Shown: positions 43,294 through 52,162 of the stretch, piece after piece
How positions within the stretch are numbered: position 1 is the first letter of the stretch
Layout: each line of letters begins with the position of its first letter
Source of the DNA: UBA2561 sp964577275
GTDB taxonomy: Bacteria; Bacteroidota; Bacteroidia; Cytophagales; Thermoflexibacteraceae
NCBI GenBank assembly: GCA_964577275.1
Contig: CAZNYR010000006.1
Span: forward strand, 5,164 to 69,163
DNA length: 64,000 bases
Direction of reading: 5' to 3'
Made by a program: the position numbers and the translations under genes
The notes under the pieces: generated by a model
Database searches by the model: none
What the model was told of the DNA's origin: nothing
Seen by the model: the letters and a program-made list of their open reading frames with translations, nothing else

Positions 43294-44058
43294 TTATTTT
43301 TCGACCACTTCCATCCGAATCGTTACATCCTCCAAAGGCCAGTCCATTTTATCGACCTTGAGCTGTGCAATCGAATCAATAATCGACAATCCGTCAATCA
43401 CTTCGCCAAAAACGGTATAATCATTATCCAAATGCGGTGCGCCGCCCAGCGTGGTGTAGGTTTGGATTTGTTCTGGCGTAAAATTCCAGCCATAATCCTG
43501 CTGAATGCCCATGAGTTCGCCCAGCGGATGTACTTTTCCATGCACAATAAAAAAATCTTTGGCGGATGATTTCTTTTTCGGATTTTTGTGGTCTTCGTCC
43601 CGTGCCATCGCCAATGCGCCTTTTTTGTGATAATATTTTTGGGGCATAAATTCCTTAGGGATGCTGTATTTGCCGAGTGGAACGGGATTTTTTTCGTCTG
43701 ACATTCCGCCTTGCACAATAAAATCTTTGACCACCCGATAAAAAACCGTGTTATCGAAATATTTTCGTTTGATTAATCGCACAAAGTTAGCCCGATGCAA
43801 TACGGTTTCTTCATACAATTTGAGCGTCATGTTTCCGAATCTTGTTTTGATAACTATTAGATTTTCAGGGTTTTCTTTGGCATATTTGAGGAGTTCGGCA
43901 CGAACATTTTGGTTATCAAGCAAAATATCTTTTGACTTTTTTTTGGCTTTTGAGTTTGTTGCTTGCTGATTTTCGGTTTGATTTTTCGCACGTTCATCAC
44001 ACGCCACCAGAACGAAATGACATAGCAAAAAAACGATTATAAATTGTATTTTCATCAT
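43294..44058 (-). CDS. Peptidyl-prolyl cis-trans isomerase, cyclophilin type, lipoprotein
   Basis: 254 residues. Signal peptide with lipobox (VLVAC, about Cys20), so lipid-anchored and presumably periplasmic. A linker (NQTENQQATNSKAKKKS) leads into a cyclophilin domain: FGNMTLKLYEETVLHRANFV, TVFYRVVKDFIVQGGM, GALAMARDEDHKNPKK and DYTVFGEVIDGLSIID. The catalytic Arg (FYRVV) and QGG are conserved. Catalyses prolyl isomerisation in envelope protein folding. Confidence 0.93.
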   Translation of the reverse strand: MMKIQFIIVFLLCHFVLVACDERAKNQTENQQATNSKAKKKSKDILLDNQNVRAELLKYAKENPENLIVIKTRFGNMTLKLYEETVLHRANFVRLIKRKYFDNTVFYRVVKDFIVQGGMSDEKNPVPLGKYSIPKEFMPQKYYHKKGALAMARDEDHKNPKKKSSAKDFFIVHGKVHPLGELMGIQQDYGWNFTPEQIQTYTTLGGAPHLDNDYTVFGEVIDGLSIIDSIAQLKVDKMDWPLEDVTIRMEVVEK

Positions 44059-44093
44059 CGAAAAAGGATTAAGATTTTAGCTAAATTTTGATA

Positions 44094-44130
44094 CAAAAAA
44101 GCCTTACCAAATTGCATTTTGATAAGGCTT
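44094..44130 (-). terminator. Terminator of eno
   Basis: On the minus strand AAGCCTTATCAAAA pairs with TTTGGTAAGGCTT and is followed by TTTTTTG; lies about 22 bases past the eno stop at 44152. Confidence 0.8.
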
Positions 44131-44151
44131 AATTTATTGATTATGAGTAAC

Positions 44152-45435
44152 TTATGCTTTCAAAATACTTGTACCTGGGTAATATGCCGTTTCAGCTAAT
44201 TCCTCCTCAATACGAAGTAATTGGTTGTATTTGGCGATACGGTCAGAGCGAGAAATCGACCCCGTTTTGATTTGTCCACAATTCAGTGCTACTGACAAAT
44301 CGGCAATGGTGGTATCTTCGGTTTCGCCCGAACGATGGGACATCACGCTGGTATAAGAAGCATGGTGCGCCATAGTTACGGCGTTGATGGTTTCGCTCAA
44401 ACTACCGATTTGATTTACTTTGACCAAAATAGAGTTTGCAATCTGATTTTCAATGCCTTGCTTGAGGCGATTGACATTCGTAACAAATAAATCATCACCG
44501 ACAAGCTGGACTTTATTTCCGATGGCTTCGGTCATGGCTTTCCAGCCGTCCCAGTCGTCCTCGTCCATGCCGTCTTCGATAGAAAAGATAGGATATTTTT
44601 CAGTCCATTCTTTCCAATAGGCTGCCATTTCGGATGGCGTTAATTTATCGCCCGTTGATTTATGAAAATGATATACTTTTTCATCTCGATTATAAAATTC
44701 AGAACTTGCGGCATCCATCGCAATAAAAATATCCTCACCGGGACGATAGCCTGCCTTTTCGATAGCCTGAATGACGGTTATGAGGGCATCTTCGTTGGAT
44801 TTGATATTTGGTGCAAATCCTCCTTCATCGCCAACATTGGTCGAAAGTCCTTGCGAAGCCAATACTTTTTTGAGATTGTGGAATACTTCTGCGCCCATTT
44901 GCAAGGCTTGTGCAAAAGATTTGGCGTTTACGGGAACAATCATAAACTCCTGAAAATCAATCGAATTATCGGCATGACTTCCACCGTTCAGGATGTTCAT
45001 CATTGGCACGGGCAATGTCGAGGCATTCACGCCGCCAATATATCGGTACAGAGGCAATCCTGCTTCTTGGGCAGCAGCCTTCGCCGTGGCTAAGGAAACG
45101 CCCAAAATGGCATTTGCGCCTAATTTTCCTTTGTTGGGCGTGCCATCCAATTCGAGCATTAATTTGTCAATAAATTTTTGCTCAAAAACGGAATACCCAA
45201 TTAATTCTTCTGCGATGATTTCATTGACATTTTCGACTGCCTTCGTAACGCCTTTGCCTAAGTAAGCCGCTCCTCCATCTCGCAATTCGACCGCTTCGTG
45301 TGTGCCTGTGGAAGCACCTGAAGGGACAGCCGCCCGTCCTACAACGCCGTTTTGCGTCTGTACTTCTACCTCTACGGTAGGATTGCCCCGTGAGTCCAGG
45401 ATTTGTCGTCCTGTGATATTTTGGATATAAGTCAT
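44152..45435 (-). CDS. eno: Enolase
   Basis: 427-residue glycolytic enzyme (2-phosphoglycerate to phosphoenolpyruvate). N-terminus SRGNPTVEVEVQTQNG and GASTGTHEAVELRD. Metal-binding residues in FIAMDAAS, FSIEDGMDEDD and QLVGDDLFVTN; the catalytic Lys in NSILVKVNQIGSLSE; and SHRSGETEDTTIADLSV near the end. Full length with a predicted promoter upstream and terminator downstream, so monocistronic. Confidence 0.98.
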   Translation of the reverse strand: MTYIQNITGRQILDSRGNPTVEVEVQTQNGVVGRAAVPSGASTGTHEAVELRDGGAAYLGKGVTKAVENVNEIIAEELIGYSVFEQKFIDKLMLELDGTPNKGKLGANAILGVSLATAKAAAQEAGLPLYRYIGGVNASTLPVPMMNILNGGSHADNSIDFQEFMIVPVNAKSFAQALQMGAEVFHNLKKVLASQGLSTNVGDEGGFAPNIKSNEDALITVIQAIEKAGYRPGEDIFIAMDAASSEFYNRDEKVYHFHKSTGDKLTPSEMAAYWKEWTEKYPIFSIEDGMDEDDWDGWKAMTEAIGNKVQLVGDDLFVTNVNRLKQGIENQIANSILVKVNQIGSLSETINAVTMAHHASYTSVMSHRSGETEDTTIADLSVALNCGQIKTGSISRSDRIAKYNQLLRIEEELAETAYYPGTSILKA

Positions 45436-45499
45436 GCTATTCGGGTTTTAAATGTTACCGAAAAATGATAAAAAACTGTTTCTGTTCTGTATTCAGGTT

Positions 45500-45533
45500 C
45501 AAATATAACCATTCGTAGCCTTAAAATTACAAA
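45500..45533 (-). promoter_or_regulatory. Predicted promoter of eno
   Basis: On the minus strand TTTG (45533-45530), 22 bases, then TATATTTG (45507-45500): both Bacteroidota elements with accepted spacing. The start codon is about 65 bases downstream. Confidence 0.45.
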
Positions 45534-45618
45534 AGCAGATGAATAAAATATGAAATTATAAAAGTAGGTATTTTTGTGAAACCCAAAAAAAAATGAGGGT
45601 CGAAACCTTATTTTATTT

Positions 45619-45626
45619 TATCTTTG
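45619..45626 (+). promoter_or_regulatory. Possible -7 promoter box of the MarR gene
   Basis: TATCTTTG matches TAnnTTTG, 107 bases before the MarR start. No TTG found at the expected distance. Confidence 0.3.
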
Positions 45627-45733
45627 CCGAAATAATCCAAGTTTTTCAACAAATTAACCAATACTTGGCTCATAAACGCATGGTTCACATGACGTAAACC
45701 CTTGTTTCAATTTTCATTAATTTTATTCTTTGC

Positions 45734-46171
45734 ATGACACCTCAAGAAATTTATCCTATTAGCTATGGATTTCGTATTGAACGCACCGCCAAAATTATCA
45801 AACAAGTGATGCAACGTCGATTTAATGCCTTGCACTTCGACTTGACGGTCGATCAATGGGTTTTATTGGATTGCCTCCGCCAACAAGACGGGCAAAGCCA
45901 AAACGAACTGGCAGAAAAAACCTTCAAAGATGCCCCCACCGTTACTCGAATCATTGATTTGCTTTGCAAAAAAGAATTGACCGAACGCCGAAGCGACCCC
46001 ACCGACCGAAGACGATTCAAAATTTATTTGACCCAAGCAGGACAAGCCAAAATTAAAGAAATTTTGCCTGTCGTTATCGAACTCCGAAAGAAAGGCATCG
46101 CACAACTCTCACGACAGGATTACGATAATCTCATTCATATCTTGGATGCCGTCTTCGAGAATTTTTCCTAA
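45734..46171 (+). CDS. MarR-family transcriptional regulator
   Basis: 145 residues, the usual MarR length. Winged helix-turn-helix: LTVDQWVLLDCLRQQ, SQNELAEKTFKDAPTVTRII for the recognition helices, and DLLCKKELTERRSDPTDRRR, the typical Asp/Arg-rich wing. Terminal helices form the dimer. Binds DNA, ligand unknown. Divergent from eno with about 300 bases between them, and 88 bases before the TMTC-like gene. Confidence 0.92.
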   Translation: MTPQEIYPISYGFRIERTAKIIKQVMQRRFNALHFDLTVDQWVLLDCLRQQDGQSQNELAEKTFKDAPTVTRIIDLLCKKELTERRSDPTDRRRFKIYLTQAGQAKIKEILPVVIELRKKGIAQLSRQDYDNLIHILDAVFENFS

Positions 46172-46259
46172 ACAAAAGTTCATTAGAATAAAAAACATGA
46201 AAAGTACGCATCGTTTTTAGATTTTTGTAGTTTTGCGACTCGAAATATAAAACAAAACT

Positions 46260-48623
46260 TTGAATCTCGTGAAAAAGCGGACAAATAAAAATACACCCAA
46301 ATCAACATCGAATCCATCGCCATCCAACATCACGGAAACGCAGGATAGGTCTAATCAATTACCTGATAACCAAGAAATTACACCCGTTTCCCTCAAAACA
46401 AAACTCATTTCTTGTATTCTTTTGGTGCTATTGAGTGCAGGGATTTTTAGCAATATTTCTGACCACCAGTACGTGCTGGACGATTTGCCCACCATTGCGG
46501 GAAATAAATTTGTCCAGAAAGGTTTTGGCGGTTTCAAAGAAATTATGCTCACGCGTGCATGGGACGGATACAATGCCGACATTAATATTGCCGTCTATCG
46601 ACCTACGCAATTATTGATGTATGCCACTGAATATGAGTTCGTTAATCCACCCAAAGAAGGCGAAGTCAAAGAAGGCATATCGGGCGCACTAAGTAGCCTG
46701 CTTGATAATCTTGGCACACACGACCTCATCGCAAGTATGGGGGTGCATCCTTCGGGCGTAAGTCATTTGATGAATGTCTTTTATTATATGATTTTATGTG
46801 TCTTTATCTACCTTACTTTTGTCGAATTATTTCAGGGAAAATATCGAGGATTACCCTTGATTATTGCACTCATTTTTGTAACACATCCGCTTCATTCTGA
46901 GGCAGTTAGCAATCTCAAAAGTCGTGATGAATTAATCGCCTTGATGTTCGCTTTTATTGCCTTTTATAATCTGATTCGATACGTAGATACCGGCAAAATC
47001 TATAACATTATTTTTGCTGCCTTGATGTATTTTGTGGGCTTGATGTCTAAGGAAACGCCTGTGGCTTTCATGGGTATTTACCCCGTAACCTTGTATTTTT
47101 TCCGTCCCAAAATGAGTTTGATGGATATTGCCAAAGCCATTGCTCCGTTTTTTATATCCTTTTTCTTGTATTTGGGAATGCGACAGTATGTATTGGAAGT
47201 AATTTATAAAGGGGTAAAATTTAAACATACCCACCTCCAAAACCCGTTATTAAATGCCGAAGGCAGTGAAAAAATAGGCACTCGACTCTGGATTTGGGGT
47301 AAATATTTGCAATTAATGTTTTTTCCGCACCCCCTGACTTTTACCTATTTTTATGATGGCGTGCCGATGATGAAACCTACTCACCCCAAAGCCTTACTTT
47401 CCTTATTGATACATATTCTGATGCTTTGGCAAACCTATAAAGGACTGAAAACCAGAAGCGTTTATTCGTATGCCTTGTGGTTTTATTTTGGTACGATTTT
47501 CCTTTTCATGCACATCGTCATTAGTCCGGGTGATGCCATAGGCGAGCGCATGGCATTTGCTGCTACGACAGGATTTTGTATTTTCGTGGCTTGGTTTATT
47601 TATCGAGCTTTGGAGATTCGCCCACAAATGTCAATTTCTGAATTTTTTAAAGCAAACCTTACAAAGCCAGCTTCAATTCTCGCTTTGGTAGGTTTATTGG
47701 CTTTAGTTTCCGCTTTTGCCTACAAAACGCACGACAGAAATATGGCTTGGCACGATAATACCACACTTTGTGAAACCGATTATCCGACCTCACCACGAAG
47801 TTATATCCTGAACCGACAATTAGGCTTAACCTACTTGGCATTCCATGATACCTTATCTTTGCAAAAAGATAAATTTAAAGAATCTGCCGAACAAAAAGCC
47901 TACTATCTCAAAGAAAGTCTTAAATATTTTAAGGATGCCGTTGTTTTAGACCCCAGTAATCCTGCTTTATGGGCAAAATATGCTGAAGCAAGTACCAAAA
48001 ATAATGACCTGAATACTGCCATGTGGTGCTATGAAAATGCGTATCGGGTGCAACCTACGAACGTCAATTATGGCATTCGAGCCGCCGAAATGTATCGAAA
48101 AAATACGACCAATTTCAAGAAAGAACAGAGCAAACAAAAGGCATACAAAAAAGCACTTTCCTTACTCAAGAAAATTATAGCTAATCCCCAATATGTGAAT
48201 AATTATCATGTAAATCGTGAAATTGCACTCAATTATTACATGTTGAAGGATTACGCACAAGCCGAACCCTATTTTACGAAATCCTTACAATTTGCGAGCA
48301 ACGGTCGGGATAAATGTATTATTTTTTCGGATTTAGCATCCATGTACTATACGCAAGAAAGATTGCAAGAAGCCTTCGATAATTTTCGCCAAGCGATTAC
48401 GTTATTTCCCAATTATGATGTGCCTTTCAATGGAATTGGGGTGATTTATTATCGTCAAGGAAATATTCAGGAGGCACTTCGCTATTTTACGCAGGCATAT
48501 AACCTCAATAATCAAAATCTCGAAGCCATCGGCAACTTACGAAGCGTCCATCAAGCCCTTGGAAATCAGCAACAAGCGCAACAATTTACGCAAATTTATA
48601 ATCAGCTTACTGGCGGAAAATAA
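46260..48623 (+). CDS. TMTC-like membrane protein: GT-C glycosyltransferase fold with C-terminal TPR
   Basis: 787 residues starting at TTG, or possibly at the GTG at 46269. A multi-helix membrane half (about residues 40-500) carries family motifs of TMTC protein O-mannosyltransferases: VLDDLPTIAGN with an acidic pair, and FVTHPLHSEAVSNLKSRDEL (about 205-224), plus GLMSKETPVAF. The second half has TPR repeats (LKESLKYFKDAVVLDPSNPA, YAQAEPYFTKSLQFASNGRD, GNIQEALRYFTQAYNLNNQN). Predicted to transfer sugar to exported proteins, but bacterial members are not proven. Upstream is the MarR gene. Confidence 0.85.
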   Translation: MNLVKKRTNKNTPKSTSNPSPSNITETQDRSNQLPDNQEITPVSLKTKLISCILLVLLSAGIFSNISDHQYVLDDLPTIAGNKFVQKGFGGFKEIMLTRAWDGYNADINIAVYRPTQLLMYATEYEFVNPPKEGEVKEGISGALSSLLDNLGTHDLIASMGVHPSGVSHLMNVFYYMILCVFIYLTFVELFQGKYRGLPLIIALIFVTHPLHSEAVSNLKSRDELIALMFAFIAFYNLIRYVDTGKIYNIIFAALMYFVGLMSKETPVAFMGIYPVTLYFFRPKMSLMDIAKAIAPFFISFFLYLGMRQYVLEVIYKGVKFKHTHLQNPLLNAEGSEKIGTRLWIWGKYLQLMFFPHPLTFTYFYDGVPMMKPTHPKALLSLLIHILMLWQTYKGLKTRSVYSYALWFYFGTIFLFMHIVISPGDAIGERMAFAATTGFCIFVAWFIYRALEIRPQMSISEFFKANLTKPASILALVGLLALVSAFAYKTHDRNMAWHDNTTLCETDYPTSPRSYILNRQLGLTYLAFHDTLSLQKDKFKESAEQKAYYLKESLKYFKDAVVLDPSNPALWAKYAEASTKNNDLNTAMWCYENAYRVQPTNVNYGIRAAEMYRKNTTNFKKEQSKQKAYKKALSLLKKIIANPQYVNNYHVNREIALNYYMLKDYAQAEPYFTKSLQFASNGRDKCIIFSDLASMYYTQERLQEAFDNFRQAITLFPNYDVPFNGIGVIYYRQGNIQEALRYFTQAYNLNNQNLEAIGNLRSVHQALGNQQQAQQFTQIYNQLTGGK

Positions 48624-48670
48624 AACGTAAAATTTAGTGAAACATGATATTTTATTTACTCATATTTATC

Positions 48671-48679
48671 TGATTATCA
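48671..48679. repeat. TGATTATCA motif upstream of ychF
   Basis: TGATTATCA in the 99-base gap between the TMTC-like gene and ychF. One of the intergenic TGATWATCA sites. Confidence 0.4.
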
Positions 48680-48722
48680 GGATAATATGAAATTAAAACC
48701 AACTACTTGATACAAACTTACT

Positions 48723-49820
48723 ATGAGTTTACAGTGTGGAATTGTGGGCTTACCGAATGTCGGAAAATCCACCTTATTTAATGCCTTATCGGATGCCAAA
48801 GCGGAATCCGCCAATTATCCCTTCTGTACTATTGACCCCAATGTAGGGGTGATTAGTGTGCCTGATGAACGACTAAATATTCTAAAGCAAATCGTTAATC
48901 CTCAGAAGGTTATCCCCACCGTCATCGAATTTGTCGATATTGCGGGGCTGGTCAAAGGAGCAAGCAAAGGCGAAGGATTAGGCAATAAATTTTTGGCAAA
49001 TATCCGTGAAGTCGATGCCATTATTCATGTCGTGCGGTGCTTTGCTGATGATAATATTGTTCATGTGGCAGGCAAAGTAAGCCCCGTAGAAGACAAAGAA
49101 ATCATTGATGCCGAACTGCAACTTAAAGATTTGGATTCGGTAGAAAAACGTATCCTTCGCACTCAAAAAGTAGCAAAGTCAGGCGATAAAAAAGCAAAAC
49201 GAGAACTTGAAATCTTAGAAAAATACAAAATTCATCTCGAAGAAGGCAAAAGTATTCGTAGTCTGGAAGCATCCGAAGAGGAAAAGGATATGGTTTATGA
49301 TTTACATTTATTAACTTCCAAACCTGTCATCTATTTGGCGAATGTTGATGAGGCTTCAATTCATCATGACAATCAATATGTACAAGCCTTAAAAGAAGCC
49401 GTCAAAACCGAAAATGCCGAAGTAGTTACCGTTTGTGCTTCGGTCGAAGAACAAATTGCCTCCTTTGAGGATGCCGAAGAAAGAGCCTTATTTTTGGAAG
49501 AATATGGACTCCAAGAATCGGGGCTAAATCGCTTAATACGAGCATCTTATAATCTTTTGGATTTAATTACTTATTTTACCGCAGGCGAAAAAGAAGTCCG
49601 TGCATGGACTATCCGAAAAGGCTGGAAAGCACCGCAGGCAGCGGGCGTAATTCATACCGATTTTGAAAAAGGATTCATCAAAGCCGAAGTTATCAAATTG
49701 GAAAATTATCAAAAATATAAAACGGAATCTGCCTGCCGAGATGCCGGAAAAATCGGCATCGAAGGCAAAGAATATATCGTAGCGGATGGCGATATTATGC
49801 ACTTTCGTTTTAATGTATAG
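48723..49820 (+). CDS. ychF: Redox-regulated ATPase/GTPase YchF
   Basis: 365-residue Obg-like P-loop ATPase. P-loop GLPNVGKSTLFNAL at the N-terminus, FVDIAGLVKGASKGEGLGNK (switch II), and a coiled-coil hairpin near residues 130-200. The C-terminal TGS-type end has FTAGEKEVRAWTIRKG and AAGVIHTDFEKGFIKAEVIK. Universally conserved; binds ribosomes and preferentially ATP. The coding region is complete and ends before a clear terminator. Confidence 0.97.
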   Translation: MSLQCGIVGLPNVGKSTLFNALSDAKAESANYPFCTIDPNVGVISVPDERLNILKQIVNPQKVIPTVIEFVDIAGLVKGASKGEGLGNKFLANIREVDAIIHVVRCFADDNIVHVAGKVSPVEDKEIIDAELQLKDLDSVEKRILRTQKVAKSGDKKAKRELEILEKYKIHLEEGKSIRSLEASEEEKDMVYDLHLLTSKPVIYLANVDEASIHHDNQYVQALKEAVKTENAEVVTVCASVEEQIASFEDAEERALFLEEYGLQESGLNRLIRASYNLLDLITYFTAGEKEVRAWTIRKGWKAPQAAGVIHTDFEKGFIKAEVIKLENYQKYKTESACRDAGKIGIEGKEYIVADGDIMHFRFNV

Positions 49821-49845
49821 TTTATGTCTTATCCCAAAAAAATAC

Positions 49846-49885
49846 AAAATCCACCAAAATTATTCCTTTTGGTGGATTTTTGTGT
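49846..49885 (+). terminator. Terminator of ychF
   Basis: AAAATCCACCAAAA pairs perfectly with TTTTGGTGGATTTT around a 7-base loop, followed by TTG. Confidence 0.8.
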
Positions 49886-50121
49886 TAAATATCGGCTATC
49901 TGTGCGTTTTCGCTCCTAATCAACATTACATTACCCTTCATAAATCAAAAATTATGACTAATTTAGGTAGGAATTTGGGCAAAAATTTTTTACTTTTTAA
50001 TATATGCTATTAACAAGTAATATTTTTGTGATAAACCATCAGACATACCTCAATGTAATATTTATGTTAATAATAAAGAAAAGCACTCATTTATTTGGTT
50101 TTGAACAGCTCCTTATCATTT

Positions 50122-52146
50122 ATGAAATATAGCACATTTATAGTATTATGTCTGCTAATTTTTGGGCTAAATCAATATGCACTCAAAGCAGAAGACCCCA
50201 AAATTAGTACGCAAGAAGTGGATTCGTTAAATCAAAAAGCGTGGGATTCTCGTGCCGAAAATACGGAAATGTCCTTACGTTATGGGCAAGATGCGCTCGC
50301 TAAAGGATTGAAAATCAAGTATTTTGAAGGTATTGCCAAAAGTCATTCCTATATCGGGGTTGCCTACCGAAATCAAGGCAATTATAATCAGGCACTCAAA
50401 CATTTTTTTGAGGCACTCAAAATAGCGGAATCCAATAATTTACAAACTGAAGTGGCTTATTCTCATATTAATATAGCCAATATTTATTACCTTCAGACCA
50501 AACTTCCCGAAGCCGAAAAATACTTGGGTTATGCCCTCAAAACTGCCCAAAAATTGACGAATGATGATATTCTGGCTTATATTTATATCAATTATGCACG
50601 ACTTTTCCGAAAGGAAGATAGTTATCAGAAAGCCCTAAATTATACGGATAAAGTGCTTGAAATCCGTAAAAAACAGAAAGAATCCGCCAAAATCATGGCA
50701 GTTTATTCAGAAAAAGGAAAAATTTATCGGGATATGGGTCAATATGAAGATGCCATTCATCAGCTTCATGAGGCACTGTATATTGCCCTTGCCAATGAAT
50801 ATACGTTGGATGTGATTTCGTGCTATCATCATTTATCTCGTACATATTTATATGCCAATAATTACGCCCAAGCCAAACATTACGCCCGCATGAGTTTGAT
50901 GTTACACCCCGAAATGGCGGGCATTCATTTACGGCAAAATAATTATGACATTTTATATCAGATTTATAAAAATACGAAAGAATACGATAAAGCACTGGAA
51001 TATCACGAGTTATGGACAAGGTCGCAAGATAGTATCAAAACCGCCGAATATAACAAAAATCTGGGCGAACTTCGGGTGCGATACGATTCGCAACAACAGG
51101 AGCAGGAAAATAAAATCTTGAGGGAACACAATGACAAACAGTCATTTGTCGTGATGGCGATGGTAGCTTTTGCATTTTTATTATTGTTAATTGTTTATCT
51201 TTTGTATCGAAATAATCGCAGAAAAATAGAAGATAACCGAAAATTAGCCGAACAACAAGAGGAAATTTTGAAAAACCATCAAGCCTTGACCCAAAAAAAT
51301 GAGGAAGTTCAGCAACAAGCTATTTCTTTGCAACAAGCTAATAATCAGATACATAAGCAACATTTTGATATTACTTCGAGCATTAATTATGCCAAACGGA
51401 TTCAGGAGGCAGTTTTGCCCGAACTCACGAAGATTCAGGAATATCTCCCCGAATTTTTTGTGTTTTATCGCCCTCGTAACATCGTTTCGGGTGATTTTTA
51501 TTTTTTCGATGCCCGCCAAGATTGTATGATAATTTCGGCAATCGACTGCACAGGACATGGGGTTCCCGGTGCTTTTATGTCCTTGATTGCCAACGACTTA
51601 TTGTCTAATATTTTATTGACCCAAAAAAATCCAAGTCCTGATAAAATCCTAAATCTATTGCATCTTAACGTAAAAATAACACTTAGACAAGACTCCAATC
51701 ACGGACAAGACGGCATGGATATGGCAATTTGTGTGATTTATCCTAACCGAAATTTGGTCGAATTTGCGGGCGCAAAATCTCCTTTATTTTATATGCAACA
51801 TACTGAAAATCAGCTTATTAAAGGCGATATTATGCCCATCGGTGGCTATAAAAATTCCCTACACCAAAAACGTCCTCGTCATTATACCAAGCACCGCATT
51901 TCGATTCATTCGCCTACCACATTCTATATGTATTCGGATGGTTTTCAAGACCAATTTGGCGGCAAAAAAGGCAAAAAATTGATGTCCCGCACATTCCGAA
52001 ATCTGCTCCATGATATTCATCAACTCCCTCTAAATCAGCAACATCAACAACTTGAGCAGACCTTAGACCAATGGATGCTCGAAGGTGATTTTGAGCAAAT
52101 TGACGATATTCTGGTCATGGGATTTCGATTACATCCTACAAACTAA
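50122..52146 (+). CDS. TPR sensor with SpoIIE-type PP2C phosphatase
   Basis: 674 residues from the ATG at 50122 (frame open from 50095). A signal peptide or N-terminal anchor (MKYSTFIVLCLLIFGLNQYA) leads a string of about six tetratricopeptide repeats (YRNQGNYNQALKHFFEALKI; YRDMGQYEDAIHQLHEALYI; NNYAQAKHYARMSLMLHPEM), then one membrane helix (VMAMVAFAFLLLLIVYLLY), a coiled coil, and a SpoIIE/PP2C-like domain with VSGDFYFFDA, DCTGHGVPGAFMSLI, DGMDMA and YMYSDGFQDQFGG. Shares its C-terminal layout with the other phosphatase of the window but has a TPR sensor. Lies 16 bases before the next gene on the same strand. Confidence 0.9.
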   Translation: MKYSTFIVLCLLIFGLNQYALKAEDPKISTQEVDSLNQKAWDSRAENTEMSLRYGQDALAKGLKIKYFEGIAKSHSYIGVAYRNQGNYNQALKHFFEALKIAESNNLQTEVAYSHINIANIYYLQTKLPEAEKYLGYALKTAQKLTNDDILAYIYINYARLFRKEDSYQKALNYTDKVLEIRKKQKESAKIMAVYSEKGKIYRDMGQYEDAIHQLHEALYIALANEYTLDVISCYHHLSRTYLYANNYAQAKHYARMSLMLHPEMAGIHLRQNNYDILYQIYKNTKEYDKALEYHELWTRSQDSIKTAEYNKNLGELRVRYDSQQQEQENKILREHNDKQSFVVMAMVAFAFLLLLIVYLLYRNNRRKIEDNRKLAEQQEEILKNHQALTQKNEEVQQQAISLQQANNQIHKQHFDITSSINYAKRIQEAVLPELTKIQEYLPEFFVFYRPRNIVSGDFYFFDARQDCMIISAIDCTGHGVPGAFMSLIANDLLSNILLTQKNPSPDKILNLLHLNVKITLRQDSNHGQDGMDMAICVIYPNRNLVEFAGAKSPLFYMQHTENQLIKGDIMPIGGYKNSLHQKRPRHYTKHRISIHSPTTFYMYSDGFQDQFGGKKGKKLMSRTFRNLLHDIHQLPLNQQHQQLEQTLDQWMLEGDFEQIDDILVMGFRLHPTN

Positions 52147-52162
52147 ATTAATATCTAATACC

